A stretch of 44,061 nt of DNA from Ruminococcus sp. GTDB lineage: Bacteria; Bacillota_A; Clostridia; Oscillospirales; Ruminococcaceae. How positions within the stretch are numbered: position 1 is the first letter of the stretch; each line of letters opens with the position of its first letter. The notes beneath the pieces are model-generated. The model ran no database searches and was not told the origin of the DNA. It saw only the letters and a list, made by a program, of their open reading frames with translations. Of the stretch, positions 1-8,157 are shown one piece after another. The stretch lies in contig NZ_JAIKXF010000094.1 of NCBI RefSeq assembly GCF_024684275.1, positions 1 through 44,061 on the forward strand. Reading direction: 5' to 3'. The translations under genes were made by a program, and so were the position numbers.

Positions 1-390
1 TCCTGCAATAACAGGACCTCTCCATACAACAGGATCGGACTCGTTCTCAAGAAGAAGATTTATAGACATGATGTCCAGTCCCATTTTGCTCTTGGCAGGG
101 ATAATGCCGAACTCGCAGGCGTCAGCCTTCTGATGGATACCGAAAGCCTTTGGTATAGACGGACCTGTAATATCAGCGTCCATAATGCCTACATTCTTGC
201 CGAGACGCTGCATGGAAACTGCAAGCAATGAAGATACAAGAGTCTTACCAACGCCGCCCTTACCGCTGACAACGCCGATGACCTTGCCGATATTGCTCAT
301 TTTATTTGGCTGCTCCAGAAGGCTCTGGGGCTCTGTTCTGCTTCCGCAGTCGCTTCCGCAGCTTGAGCAATCGTGTGTACATTCGCTCAT
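1..390 (-). CDS. mrp: Mrp/ApbC (NBP35-type) P-loop ATPase, 3' part missing
   Basis: This is the first 130 codons of an ATPase of the Mrp/ApbC/NBP35 family, which carries or inserts iron-sulfur clusters in the cytoplasm. The gene runs off the left edge. The N-terminus has a cysteine cluster (C4, C8, C11, C15) like the N-terminal Fe-S motif of NBP35-type members. The family's deviant Walker A follows as SGKGGVGKTLV near residues 43-53, then IMDADITGPSIPKAFG, typical of the family. The ATG at 390 is preceded by AAGGAG (399-404). It is divergent from the riboflavin operon and has its own promoter and a long structured leader. The family identity is clear; which apoproteins it serves cannot be told. 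Confidence 0.93.
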   Translation of the reverse strand, partial: MSECTHDCSSCGSDCGSRTEPQSLLEQPNKMSNIGKVIGVVSGKGGVGKTLVSSLLAVSMQRLGKNVGIMDADITGPSIPKAFGIHQKADACEFGIIPAKSKMGLDIMSINLLLENESDPVVWRGPVIAG

Positions 391-414
391 TAAAAACACT
401 CCTTATGATGTAAT

Positions 415-550
415 ACTTAATGTCTGCTCAACATGAATGGGCAAAATGAGCATGACATAAAGAAATGCGATGCGCAAATTCCGAATTTTATAAAGAATTT
501 GCGCTCCCCGAACAGAGTTCGGGGCAATAACCGCCTTGCGGCGTTTATTG
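415..550 (-). repeat. Structured four-hairpin leader element, copy 1
   Basis: Read on the minus strand, this leader of the mrp gene holds four successive hairpins. Hairpin 1 (550-525) has CAATAA/TTATTG and CGCC/GGCG arms and a GCAA loop. Hairpin 2 (524-506) is CCCCGAAC/GTTCGGGG. Hairpin 3 (504-472) is GCGCAAATTC/GAATTTGCGC. Hairpin 4 (458-420) is ATGTC-A-TGCTCA with TGAGCAGACAT. The same order, with many conserved bases, appears at 25726-25862 ahead of the GH11 gene. The element begins about 17 nt after a consensus -10 box, so it would form the 5' end of the mRNA. I recognise no named RNA class. Confidence 0.75.
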
Positions 551-566
551 AGGATACATTACTTAT

Positions 567-595
567 ATTATATCCCAAATTATAATTTTAGTCAA
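567..595 (-). promoter_or_regulatory. Sigma-A promoter of mrp
   Basis: On the minus strand, TTGACT (595-590), a 17-nt spacer and TATAAT (572-567). It is back to back with the riboflavin promoter; the two -35 boxes are only 7 nt apart. Confidence 0.8.
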
Positions 596-602
596 TAGGA
601 TA

Positions 603-631
603 TTGACAAATCTATAACACAGTGATATAAT
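603..631 (+). promoter_or_regulatory. Sigma-A promoter of the riboflavin operon
   Basis: TTGACA (603-608), a 17-nt spacer and TATAAT (626-631) give a perfect consensus promoter. The predicted start, near 638, falls within the inverted-repeat element, so that element would be transcribed ahead of the riboswitch. Confidence 0.82.
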
Positions 632-634
632 ATC

Positions 635-752
635 AGTTGAGAGTTGACAGTTTAGAGTGGAGAGTTATTGTATCGCCTTACGGCGATGTTATTTAAATAA
701 GTCTGCGAAGCAGACACATTAACTCTCAATTCTCAACTCTTAACTCTCAACT
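635..752. repeat. MITE-like inverted-repeat element
   Basis: The ends are imperfect 33-nt inverted repeats (635-667 and 720-752) built from AGAGTTGA-like units; about 26 of 33 positions match. The middle has two short palindromes, TCGCCTTACGGCGA (673-686) and GTCTGC-GAA-GCAGAC (701-715). There is no coding capacity. The form resembles small non-autonomous inverted-repeat elements seen in intergenic regions of gut Clostridia. It lies between the rib promoter and the FMN riboswitch, so the leader RNA would start with a long imperfect hairpin. A clear target-site duplication was not seen. Confidence 0.65.
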
Positions 753-760
753 TTTAAGAG

Positions 761-869
761 TATCTTCGGGGCAGGGTGCGATTCCCTACCGGCAGTATAG
801 CCTGCGAGCCTTATGGGTTGATTCGGTGAGATTCCGAAGCCGACGGTAAAGTCCGGATGAAAGAAGATA
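761..869 (+). ncRNA. FMN riboswitch (RFN element)
   Basis: The sequence matches the RFN consensus blocks: TATCTTCGGGGCAGGGTG at the 5' side, ATTCCCTACCGGCAGTA, GCCTGCGAGC, the GATTCGGTGAGATTCCGAAG arm, and GCCGACGGTAAAGTCCGGATG at the 3' side. The closing stem P1 pairs TATCTTC (761-767) with GAAGATA (863-869). It senses FMN and lies just upstream of a terminator and the riboflavin genes, so high FMN should end transcription early. Confidence 0.96.
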
Positions 870-900
870 AACCGCGCGCATAGTGCAGTATATGACTTCA

Positions 901-925
901 AGCCCCGATATACGGGGCTTTTTCT
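901..925 (+). terminator. Riboswitch expression-platform terminator
   Basis: AGCCCCG (901-907) pairs with CGGGGCT (913-919) and is followed by a T run. It lies about 30 nt after the FMN aptamer and 25 nt before the first gene, so it is the likely FMN-controlled attenuator. Confidence 0.88.
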
Positions 926-949
926 ATTTTCGGAGATAAGGAGGTTATC

Positions 950-1327
950 ATGAAAAATACTCTGCGGAATATTTTCCTTGCTATCGGCTTTGGTACACTC
1001 ATATTTACACCCATGATAATCTTTGACAACGGTATCAACGACACCATGAGGTCTGTAATAATATGGCTGACGGCTTCTATACTTTACGGCGCTTCATTCT
1101 CAATACTTAAAATGAAGACTATCTTCCGCTATCCGCTCCATATCATCGCCTGCTTTGCCATAACTTTAGCTGTAAGAACAGGCTATTCCTACTTCATGAA
1201 CGGCGAGGTACATTTCAAAAAGCTGTTTCTCGTCACACTGCCTGTTTTTATTGCAGTCTATATATTACTTTTCCTCTATATGAAGTATTTCGGCAGTCCC
1301 GACACACAAAAAGATACGAAAGAATAA
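950..1327 (+). CDS. Small four-helix membrane protein, DUF3021-like
   Basis: A 125-residue protein with four predicted membrane helices (about 7-26, 36-54, 62-80, 91-111) and a short charged tail. Length, helix count and the pattern around residues 42-80 resemble DUF3021, a family of small membrane proteins with no settled role. It is the first gene after the FMN riboswitch and has a strong AGGAGG site (939-944), so it should be FMN-repressed with the riboflavin genes. That setting would allow a role in flavin transport, but it is not RibU-like: it is too short, with four helices and not six. Function unknown; the family call is moderate. Confidence 0.75.
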   Translation: MKNTLRNIFLAIGFGTLIFTPMIIFDNGINDTMRSVIIWLTASILYGASFSILKMKTIFRYPLHIIACFAITLAVRTGYSYFMNGEVHFKKLFLVTLPVFIAVYILLFLYMKYFGSPDTQKDTKE

Positions 1328-1366
1328 GATACGCACTCACAACTAACTAAAATACGAGGTGAAAAT

Positions 1367-2476
1367 ATGACTAATGAAGATTTTATGCGAGAGGCTCTCA
1401 TACTTGCAAGGAAGGGCATGGGCTTTACTTCCCCTAATCCTATGGTGGGAGCTGTCATCGTCAGGAAGGGCGAGATAATAGCTGCGGGCTATCACAAGAA
1501 ATACGGCGACCTTCACGCAGAGCGCTCTGCCTTTGCATACTGCGAAGAAAACGGCATAAACTGCAAGGGCGCGGATATGTACGTCACCTTAGAGCCATGC
1601 TGTCATCACGGCAAACAGCCCCCATGCACCGACGCAGTCATAGCCCACGGCATAAAGCGTATTTTTATAGGCTCGTCAGACCCTAATCCCCTTGTAGCAG
1701 GCAAGGGCGTAGAGATACTCCGTGACCACGGCATAGAGGTCATAGAGGGTATACTGAAAGACGAATGTGACGCTCTCAATGAGATATTCTTCCACTATAT
1801 CACAACTGGACTGCCATTTGTGACTATGAAGTACGCTATGACCTTAGACGGCAAGATAGCCTGCTATACAGGTGAATCAAAGTGGATAACAGGCGAAACA
1901 TCCCGTGCTCATGTTCAGCAGGAAAGGCTCAGACACAGTGCTATTATGGTTGGTGTGGGAACTGTCCTTGCGGACGATCCTCTGCTCACCTGCCGACTTG
2001 AAAACGGACGCGATCCCATACGAATAATCTGCGACAGCTCTCTTAGAACTCCACTCAGCAGCAATATCGTAAAAACAGCAAATAAAGTTCCTACTATTAT
2101 TGCCACCATATCCGATGACCGTGAAAAGGCTTCACGCTATGAGGAATCAGGCTGCCGCATAATAAAGACTGCTCCAAAGGACGGTCATGTGGACTTATCC
2201 GCACTTATGAAGCTCCTCGGCAAAGAGAGACTTGACAGCATACTCCTTGAAGGAGGCGGCGAGCTTAACTGGTCAGCGCTCAATGAGGGCATAGTCAGCA
2301 AGGTACAGGCATATATCGCTCCCAAGCTCTTTGGCGGCAGCAGCAAAACACCAGTTTCAGGACAGGGAGTCCCCGTACCAACAGACGCCTTTATGCTGGA
2401 GCAAAGCAGCATAGTACATATCGGTGACGATATCCTCATAGAAAGCAGGGTGAAAAATGTTCACGGGAATAATTGA
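1367..2476 (+). CDS. ribD: RibD, bifunctional deaminase/reductase
   Basis: This 369-residue protein catalyses two steps of riboflavin synthesis: deamination of 2,5-diamino-6-ribosylamino-pyrimidinone 5'-phosphate, then NADPH reduction of the ribose side chain. The N-terminal deaminase domain (about 1-145) has the zinc site HAE (H50, E52) and PCCHHGKQPPC (C78, C87). The C-terminal reductase domain (about 148-365) has MKYAMTLDGKIA, VGVGTVLADDP and LLEGGGELNW. Length is normal for the fused form. GAGGTGAAAAT precedes the ATG. The end overlaps ribE by 20 nt, implying translational coupling. Confidence 0.97.
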   Translation: MTNEDFMREALILARKGMGFTSPNPMVGAVIVRKGEIIAAGYHKKYGDLHAERSAFAYCEENGINCKGADMYVTLEPCCHHGKQPPCTDAVIAHGIKRIFIGSSDPNPLVAGKGVEILRDHGIEVIEGILKDECDALNEIFFHYITTGLPFVTMKYAMTLDGKIACYTGESKWITGETSRAHVQQERLRHSAIMVGVGTVLADDPLLTCRLENGRDPIRIICDSSLRTPLSSNIVKTANKVPTIIATISDDREKASRYEESGCRIIKTAPKDGHVDLSALMKLLGKERLDSILLEGGGELNWSALNEGIVSKVQAYIAPKLFGGSSKTPVSGQGVPVPTDAFMLEQSSIVHIGDDILIESRVKNVHGNN

Positions 2477-3101
2477 AGAGGTAGGCACTGTATGCCGCGT
2501 TCAGCGGTCAGGAAACGCCTCATTCATTGAGATACAGGCAAAAACTGTACTTGAAGACGCTCATCTCGGCGACAGTATCGCCGTCAACGGCGTATGCCTT
2601 ACGGTGACTCATTTCAGCGGCGGAGTTTTCCGCGCAGATGTTATGAATGAGACACTGAACCGTTCATCACTTGGCAGCCTCACAACAGGAAGTCCCGTAA
2701 ATCTTGAACGTGCAATGGCAGCAAACGGACGCTTCGGCGGACACATTGTATCGGGACACATCGACGGTACAGGAAATATAACAGACATAAAAAATGACGG
2801 TATCGCTGTGTGGTACACGGTGAGCGCAGCTCCCGAAATACTGCGTTATATCGTAGAAAAGGGCTCTATAGCCATTGACGGCATAAGCCTTACTGTGGCA
2901 AAGGTGACGGATACCTCATTCAGCGTTTCCATTATCCCTCACACAGCCTCTCAGACGATACTCGGCACGAAAAAAGTCGGCGATATAGTAAACCTTGAAA
3001 ATGATATAATCGGCAAATACGTTGAAAAGCTCATGAAGCCTGCGGAAACTGAAAAAACAAGCGGCATTACTATGGACTTTCTTGCGAAAAACGGATATTA
3101 A
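2457..3101 (+). CDS. ribE: Riboflavin synthase alpha subunit
   Basis: Riboflavin synthase joins two molecules of 6,7-dimethyl-8-ribityllumazine to give riboflavin. The 214-residue product has the two lumazine-binding repeats of the family. The first starts with MFTGIIEEVG and includes DSIAVNGVCLTV; the second begins near residue 98 with GHIVSGHIDGTG and contains GSIAIDGISLTV. It starts inside the 3' end of ribD. The stop at 3101 overlaps the AAAGGAG site used by the next gene, so the operon continues without a gap. Confidence 0.97.
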   Translation: MFTGIIEEVGTVCRVQRSGNASFIEIQAKTVLEDAHLGDSIAVNGVCLTVTHFSGGVFRADVMNETLNRSSLGSLTTGSPVNLERAMAANGRFGGHIVSGHIDGTGNITDIKNDGIAVWYTVSAAPEILRYIVEKGSIAIDGISLTVAKVTDTSFSVSIIPHTASQTILGTKKVGDIVNLENDIIGKYVEKLMKPAETEKTSGITMDFLAKNGY

Positions 3102-3114
3102 AAGGAGAAAAGCT

Positions 3115-4005
3115 ATGAAAATCGCAAAAGCACTTCTGACCTCGTCACTGATAACCGCAGCTCTGCTCACAGGCTGCGCCGACAGCAAGAACAGCAGTGA
3201 GATAAAGGTGGGCGATGTCACTATCGACCTCGATGACGTCCAAAAGGAATATTCACAGAACAAAGAGTTCCTGAAGAACTATTTAATCGAGACCCCAAAG
3301 CCTGTCAATGCAATGTCTGTATATATCCCCGGGGGAAATATCGTCGTTGAGCACTCAGGCGACGACCAGTCAGGCTTGGCACTCAGGTACAAGGTATTTG
3401 CAGATTCCGAGGAAACTCTCAAAGAGGTCGACGAGCATATCGGTTCTGTCTCAGAGATCAAGGACAATGTCCTTGAAATAAAGCTGGTCGAGGCTCAGAC
3501 CAATGAGGACCTCGAGTCATGGCTGGAAAAGAATATCCCCGACTGCCGTATTGAGTATGATACCTATATCACAGTTCCCGAATATGTCACCGATTACAGG
3601 ACTAAATGCGGCGTCGGAAATATATCCTTCACCGAAATGTCGGGAAGCTTCACTGCTGACGTCAGTGTGGGAAATATAACCTTCTCCGATAATGAGATAA
3701 CAGGTCCCTCTGTGATAAAATGCAATACGGGCAATATTCAGATGAACGGCAATACCTACAAGGCTAAAACAGATATTTCCGCCGAGACAGGCAATATTCA
3801 TTTCTGTCTGCCACTAAACGGCTCCGACGGAGCTGATATAAGCGTTAAGGCTGACACCGGCAATATACAGCTCACGGGTATCAAGAACTATGAGGTAAAG
3901 TCCGAGGAAAAGAAGAGCAATTCACAGAGCCTGAGCATTGAGGTCGAGAACTGCAATATCGGCTTCGCTGTCGATAATGGCGAGATCAAAATAGATAAGG
4001 AGTAA
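3115..4005 (+). CDS. Lipoprotein with DUF4097-like beta repeats
   Basis: A 296-residue lipoprotein. The start at 3115 is preferred over the longer frame from 3082 because AAAGGAG (3101-3107) sits at ideal distance and the protein then begins with a proper signal, MKIAKALL...LLTGC, with the lipobox Cys at residue 20. The C-terminal half has recurrent GNI turns (VGNISF, VGNITF, TGNIQM, TGNIHF, TGNIQL), the pattern of DUF4097 putative adhesin beta-helices. It should face outward on the membrane. Its place between ribE and ribBA has no obvious metabolic explanation. The molecular role is unknown. Confidence 0.8.
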   Translation: MKIAKALLTSSLITAALLTGCADSKNSSEIKVGDVTIDLDDVQKEYSQNKEFLKNYLIETPKPVNAMSVYIPGGNIVVEHSGDDQSGLALRYKVFADSEETLKEVDEHIGSVSEIKDNVLEIKLVEAQTNEDLESWLEKNIPDCRIEYDTYITVPEYVTDYRTKCGVGNISFTEMSGSFTADVSVGNITFSDNEITGPSVIKCNTGNIQMNGNTYKAKTDISAETGNIHFCLPLNGSDGADISVKADTGNIQLTGIKNYEVKSEEKKSNSQSLSIEVENCNIGFAVDNGEIKIDKE

Positions 4006-4010
4006 TCTTA

Positions 4011-5210
4011 ATGTTCCAGTATAACACTGTTGAAGAAGCCTGCGAGGCTCTCAGAAACGGCGAGATCATCCTCGTTACTGATGACGAGGACAGAGAGAAT
4101 GAGGGCGACATGATATGTGCCGCTCAGTTTGCAACAACAGAAAATGTCAACTTTATGGCTGCTCACGCAAAGGGACTCATTTGTATGCCTATGAGCGCCG
4201 AGCTTTGTGACAGGCTTCATCTGCCGCAAATGGTTGACTACAACACCGATAACCACTGTACAGCTTTCACTGTCTCAATAGACCATGTAAAGACTACCAC
4301 AGGTATATCCGCTGAGGAAAGAGGCTTCACAGCCCGTATGTGCGTCGATAAAAACGCTAAACCCGAGGACTTCCGCAGACCGGGGCATATGTTTCCTCTT
4401 ACAGCCAAGAAAAACGGCGTTCTCGAACGTGAGGGACACACAGAGGCTACTGTTGACCTCATGCGTATAGCAGGGCTTGAGGAGTGCGGTCTGTGCTGTG
4501 AGATAATGCGTGACGACGGAACTATGATGAGAACACCCGAGCTTCAGAAAAAGGCTGAGGAGTGGGGAATGAAGTTCATAACCATACAGGCGCTGAAGGA
4601 ATACCGCAAGGTACATGATGTGCTGGTGGAGTGCGTTGCAAATACCAAGCTTCCCACTAAATACGGCGAATTCCGTGCTCTCGGCTACGTCAACAGGCTC
4701 AACGGCGAACACCATGTTGCCCTCGTTAAAGGAGACATCGGTGACGGACAGGATATACTCTGCCGAGTTCATTCCGAGTGCCTTACAGGCGACGCCTTCG
4801 GCTCGCTGAAATGCGACTGCGGTCAGCAATTCGCGGCGGCTATGACTCAGATAGAAAAGGAAGGACGCGGCATACTCCTCTATATGCGTCAGGAGGGACG
4901 CGGTATCGGACTTATCAATAAGCTCCGCGCCTATGAATTGCAGGACAATGGTATGGATACCCTTGAAGCGAACCTTGCTTTAGGATTCCCGGGAGACCTG
5001 CGCGAATACTACATCGGCGCACAGATACTCCGCGACCTCGGCTGCAAAACACTGAGACTGCTGACAAACAACCCCGACAAGGTGTACGGACTCAGCGGCT
5101 TCGGACTGGAAATAAAGGAGCGTGTGCCTATACAGGTCGATGCTACTGCCTACGACCTGTTCTATCTCAAAACGAAACGCGACAAGATGGGACATATTCT
5201 TAATTACTGA
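4011..5210 (+). CDS. ribBA: RibBA, DHBP synthase / GTP cyclohydrolase II
   Basis: A 399-residue fused enzyme that supplies both precursors of riboflavin. The N-terminal domain (about 1-200) makes 3,4-dihydroxy-2-butanone 4-phosphate from ribulose 5-phosphate and has [11 protein letters not shown] and [13 protein letters not shown]. The C-terminal domain (about 205-399) opens GTP and has the zinc motif with C257, C268 and C270 ([18 protein letters not shown]) plus [10 protein letters not shown]. Both active sites look intact, so both halves are probably active. It follows the lipoprotein gene by only 5 nt; AAGGAG upstream serves the ATG at 4011. Confidence 0.97.
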   Translation: MFQYNTVEEACEALRNGEIILVTDDEDRENEGDMICAAQFATTENVNFMAAHAKGLICMPMSAELCDRLHLPQMVDYNTDNHCTAFTVSIDHVKTTTGISAEERGFTARMCVDKNAKPEDFRRPGHMFPLTAKKNGVLEREGHTEATVDLMRIAGLEECGLCCEIMRDDGTMMRTPELQKKAEEWGMKFITIQALKEYRKVHDVLVECVANTKLPTKYGEFRALGYVNRLNGEHHVALVKGDIGDGQDILCRVHSECLTGDAFGSLKCDCGQQFAAAMTQIEKEGRGILLYMRQEGRGIGLINKLRAYELQDNGMDTLEANLALGFPGDLREYYIGAQILRDLGCKTLRLLTNNPDKVYGLSGFGLEIKERVPIQVDATAYDLFYLKTKRDKMGHILNY

Positions 5211-5219
5211 GGTGAGAAG

Positions 5220-5705
5220 ATGTTAAAAACTATTTTTTTCGGCTTTATCTGCGTTTTATGCATTATAAGTATTATTCTCGATGTTGGTATGTTCATCTCA
5301 TGGTCAAAGGCTAAAGAAAAAGCCTTCGTTGCAAACTGGCTCTCATTTCTGATAACTGTATTCCTGTTTGCAGTAAACCTTATTCCGGGTGAGATCGACA
5401 GAATATCAATTGCACTTGCTATTCTGATGCTGCTTGTTCTCCCATGTGAGTTTACCTGCCTTTCGCCTGAGGGCATAAGAACGATGATATTCAGAAACAA
5501 AGGTCTGAATCCCGTTGAAAATCTCAGCTATGAATACAAAAAGGGCAGATTCTTTGAGAATTTATGTATTTACCAGAATAATGTAAAATCAGGAAGCAAA
5601 GATCTGCCAATGAGATTTAATATCGGCATAAAAAGACCGAAAACCGTAAAAATGCTGGCTGACTGGTACGGCAAGCACGGCTATGAAAATCCGCTTATAA
5701 AATAA
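5220..5705 (+). CDS. Unknown membrane protein in the riboflavin operon
   Basis: A 161-residue protein that I do not recognise. It has three hydrophobic segments (about 4-26, 40-56, 63-82) and a polar C-terminal part of about 75 residues that ends NPLIK. There is no signal peptide cleavage site and no catalytic motif that I can see. GAGGTGAGAAG precedes the ATG, which lies 9 nt after ribBA. It is the second small membrane protein of this FMN-controlled operon. A link to flavin traffic is only an inference from position. Confidence 0.72.
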   Translation: MLKTIFFGFICVLCIISIILDVGMFISWSKAKEKAFVANWLSFLITVFLFAVNLIPGEIDRISIALAILMLLVLPCEFTCLSPEGIRTMIFRNKGLNPVENLSYEYKKGRFFENLCIYQNNVKSGSKDLPMRFNIGIKRPKTVKMLADWYGKHGYENPLIK

Positions 5706-5757
5706 GGGGACAAACAAGCTCAAAAAGTCAATATAAAATCTGAAAGGAAATATAATT

Positions 5758-6225
5758 ATGAAAACTTACGAAGGAAAACTGGTCTCAAAGGACACAAGAA
5801 TAGGTATCGTTGTTGCACGTTTCAACGAGTTCATCACATCAAAGCTTCTCGGCGGAGCTGTTGATACTCTCAAGCGTCATGACGTAAGCGAAGGCGCTAT
5901 CGACATCGCATGGGTACCGGGAGCATTCGAGATACCTCTTATCGCTTCAAAAATGGCTAACTCAGGCAAGTACGACGCTGTTATCTGTCTTGGTGCTATC
6001 ATCAGAGGAAGCACCTCTCACTATGACCTTGTCTGCAACGAGGCTGCAAAGGGTATCGCTCAGGTATCTCTCCAGTCAGGTATCCCTGTAATGTTCGGCG
6101 TTATAACCACTGAGAATATCGAGCAGGCTATCGAGCGAGCAGGCTCAAAGGCAGGCAACAAGGGAAGCGAATGCGCTGAGGGAGCTATCGAGATGATAAA
6201 CCTTATTAGAGAGATCGAGGCATAA
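5758..6225 (+). CDS. ribH: Lumazine synthase
   Basis: Lumazine synthase condenses 5-amino-6-ribitylaminouracil with dihydroxybutanone phosphate to give 6,7-dimethyl-8-ribityllumazine, the substrate of RibE. The 155-residue length is normal. Visible family motifs are VARFNEFIT near the N-terminus, [24 protein letters not shown] with the catalytic His, and [29 protein letters not shown] precedes the ATG. The stop overlaps the next start by one base (TAATG), so the HAD protein downstream is translationally coupled. Confidence 0.97.
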   Translation: MKTYEGKLVSKDTRIGIVVARFNEFITSKLLGGAVDTLKRHDVSEGAIDIAWVPGAFEIPLIASKMANSGKYDAVICLGAIIRGSTSHYDLVCNEAAKGIAQVSLQSGIPVMFGVITTENIEQAIERAGSKAGNKGSECAEGAIEMINLIREIEA

Positions 6226-6896
6226 TGACCAATCTTATCTTTGATTACGACGGCACTATCCATAACTCAATGCTGACATATGCACCTGCATTCCGCGGCA
6301 CTATGAAATGGCTCTCGGATAACGGATACATTGCTGACAGGGAGTACACCGACAAGGAGATAAGCTATTGGCTCGGATTCAACTCCACTGATATGTGGGG
6401 ACAGTTCCACCCCGAGCTTGATCCCGTGATACGCGAAAAAGCCCGTGTTATGCTGGGCGAGGATATGGCAGCACGAGTTGACAGCGGCGAGGGAGCTCTC
6501 TATGACGGCGCAGAGGAAGTCCTCACAGAGCTGAAAAAAAGCGGCTATACGCTGATATTTCTCAGCAACTGCCGCTTCCACTATCTCGAACGCCACAAGC
6601 GTGTATTCAGGCTTGACCGCTTCTTCGACTATTTCTACTGCTGCGAAGCCTATAATTTCATACCAAAGTATGAGATATTCCGCAAAATAGCTCCAAACCA
6701 TGATGGAGATTTCATCGTCATAGGTGACCGATTCCACGATATAGAGACAGCCGCTCAGAACGGACTCCCATCAATCGGCTGCGGCTACGGCTTCGGCTCA
6801 GCGGAGGAGCTTGCAAAGGCTGACATCATTGTTCAGAGAATACAGGATATTCCCGATGCTGTAAGGCATTTAACCGCAGTAAACCGCAATATTTAA
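6225..6896 (+). CDS. HAD-superfamily hydrolase, candidate riboflavin-pathway phosphatase
   Basis: A 223-residue HAD phosphatase of the phosphoglycolate phosphatase-like type. Motif I is FDYDGT with D7 and D9; motif II is the Ser of FLSNC; motif IV is GDRFHDIE. A helical cap lies between motifs I and II. It overlaps ribH by one base and is the last gene of the riboflavin operon. The operon otherwise lacks the enzyme that dephosphorylates 5-amino-6-(5-phospho-D-ribitylamino)uracil, a step known to be done by HAD proteins in other bacteria. That makes this a good candidate, but by context only; general phosphatase activity is the alternative. Confidence 0.85.
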   Translation: MTNLIFDYDGTIHNSMLTYAPAFRGTMKWLSDNGYIADREYTDKEISYWLGFNSTDMWGQFHPELDPVIREKARVMLGEDMAARVDSGEGALYDGAEEVLTELKKSGYTLIFLSNCRFHYLERHKRVFRLDRFFDYFYCCEAYNFIPKYEIFRKIAPNHDGDFIVIGDRFHDIETAAQNGLPSIGCGYGFGSAEELAKADIIVQRIQDIPDAVRHLTAVNRNI

Positions 6897-6910
6897 ACAA
6901 ATATAAGAAA

Positions 6911-6938
6911 AAGCAGCTGTTAATGCAGCTGCTTTTTT
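6911..6938. terminator. Bidirectional terminator between HAD gene and upp
   Basis: AAGCAGCTG (6911-6919) pairs with CAGCTGCTT (6926-6934). There is a T run on the plus side and an A run before the stem that gives a U run on the minus transcript. It serves the two convergent operons. Confidence 0.85.
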
Positions 6939-6948
6939 GCATATGCCT

Positions 6949-7578
6949 TTACTTTGTACCGAAGATACGGTCCCCTGCGTCACCGACACCGGGAACGATA
7001 TACTTATCCTCGTTAAGCTTTTCGTCCATAACACCTGCGTATATATCAACATCGGGGTGAGCTTCCTGAACTGCCTTAACGCCTTCGGGTGAGCAGATGA
7101 TACACATGAACTTGATGTGCTTTGAGCCCAGCTGCTTCATCTCAGTGATAGCAGCTACTGCTGATCTGCCTGTTGCAAGCATAGGATCAACAATAATGGT
7201 ATCGCGCTCGCTGATGTCATCAGGCACCTTAGAATAATACTTCACAGGCTCCTTTGTGACAGGATCGCGGAAAAGTCCTATATGACCTATCTTTGCTGCT
7301 GGAACAAGAGTTGTAACGCCATCTACCATTCCGAGACCTGCTCGGAGAATAGGGATAAAAGCAAGCTTTCTTCCTGAGATTATTTTTGTCTTTGCCACAG
7401 CAAGTGGAGTTTCAAGCTCTATCTCCTTCAAAGGAAGGTCTCTTGTTGCCTCATAGCAGATGAACATTGCTATTTCAGAAACGAGCTCACGGAACTCCTT
7501 TGTTCCTGTGTTCTTATCTCTTAAAAGTGAAATTTTGTGCTGAACCAGTGGGTGGTCAATAATGTGTAATTCTCCCAT
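6949..7578 (-). CDS. upp: Uracil phosphoribosyltransferase
   Basis: This enzyme salvages uracil with PRPP to make UMP in the cytosol. The 209-residue length matches the family. The N-terminus [17 protein letters not shown] and the PRPP loop [11 protein letters not shown] are typical, as are RAGLGMVDG and the C-terminal DRIFGTK. It is the last gene of the fhs-to-upp cluster, starting 2 nt after the acetyltransferase stop with its GGAG site inside that gene. Confidence 0.97.
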   Translation of the reverse strand: MGELHIIDHPLVQHKISLLRDKNTGTKEFRELVSEIAMFICYEATRDLPLKEIELETPLAVAKTKIISGRKLAFIPILRAGLGMVDGVTTLVPAAKIGHIGLFRDPVTKEPVKYYSKVPDDISERDTIIVDPMLATGRSAVAAITEMKQLGSKHIKFMCIICSPEGVKAVQEAHPDVDIYAGVMDEKLNEDKYIVPGVGDAGDRIFGTK

Positions 7579-7580
7579 AG

Positions 7581-8156
7581 TTAGCAGCTCCTTTCATTAA
7601 TAATATTCAGATATATATCCTTTTCGATACAGTAGCATATCTCGCCCTCGGGAACAGCTCCCTCATGTATAAAGCGCTGTACTGTATCCGTTCTGTGCAT
7701 CGAGGACTTTTCGAGTACTCGTCCCGACTTTGTATTCTCGGCTCTGTGGTAGGCTTCAAGCCTGTCAAAGTCCATAGTATTAAAGCTGTGAGCCAGAAGA
7801 CCTGCAAGAGCTTCTCCTGCATAGCCCTTACCCCAGTATTTCCTGCCGATACAGTATTCTATCTCAGCAGTACTCTGTTCCTCCCAGACCTTACAGAAGG
7901 CTATCTGTCCGATATTCCTGCCGCTTGACTTCTCTATTATCGCCCAGCGGTAGAAGTCAGGCTTTTCATAGCCCATTATATAGCTGTCAAGCAGCCCTTT
8001 CACCTGAGCTTCATCAGTATAAACAGGCTCTCCGTACTCATGCTGTATCTCAGGCAGTGAAGCCCAGTTCTCCAGCATATCACGCCGGTCGTCAGCTTGA
8101 AATCTGCGGCATATGAGACGTTCTGTCTCAAATGGAACAGTTCCCGTATGCTTCAT
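7581..8156 (-). CDS. GNAT acetyltransferase, RimJ/RimL-like
   Basis: A 191-residue GCN5-related N-acetyltransferase. It opens with [15 protein letters not shown], the typical start of RimJ/RimL-type members, and has the acetyl-CoA binding segment [13 protein letters not shown], followed by [14 protein letters not shown]. The substrate cannot be predicted; ribosomal protein N-termini and small amines are both possible. It starts 1 nt after the rpiB stop and has only a weak ribosome binding site, so it probably depends on coupling to rpiB. Confidence 0.88.
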   Translation of the reverse strand: MKHTGTVPFETERLICRRFQADDRRDMLENWASLPEIQHEYGEPVYTDEAQVKGLLDSYIMGYEKPDFYRWAIIEKSSGRNIGQIAFCKVWEEQSTAEIEYCIGRKYWGKGYAGEALAGLLAHSFNTMDFDRLEAYHRAENTKSGRVLEKSSMHRTDTVQRFIHEGAVPEGEICYCIEKDIYLNIINERSC

Positions 8157-8157
8157 A

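Noticed and set aside
4275..4829. 184-codon minus-strand ORF opposite ribBA
   Set aside because: It is antisense to a gene with clear motifs, lacks a ribosome binding site and shows no recognisable domain.
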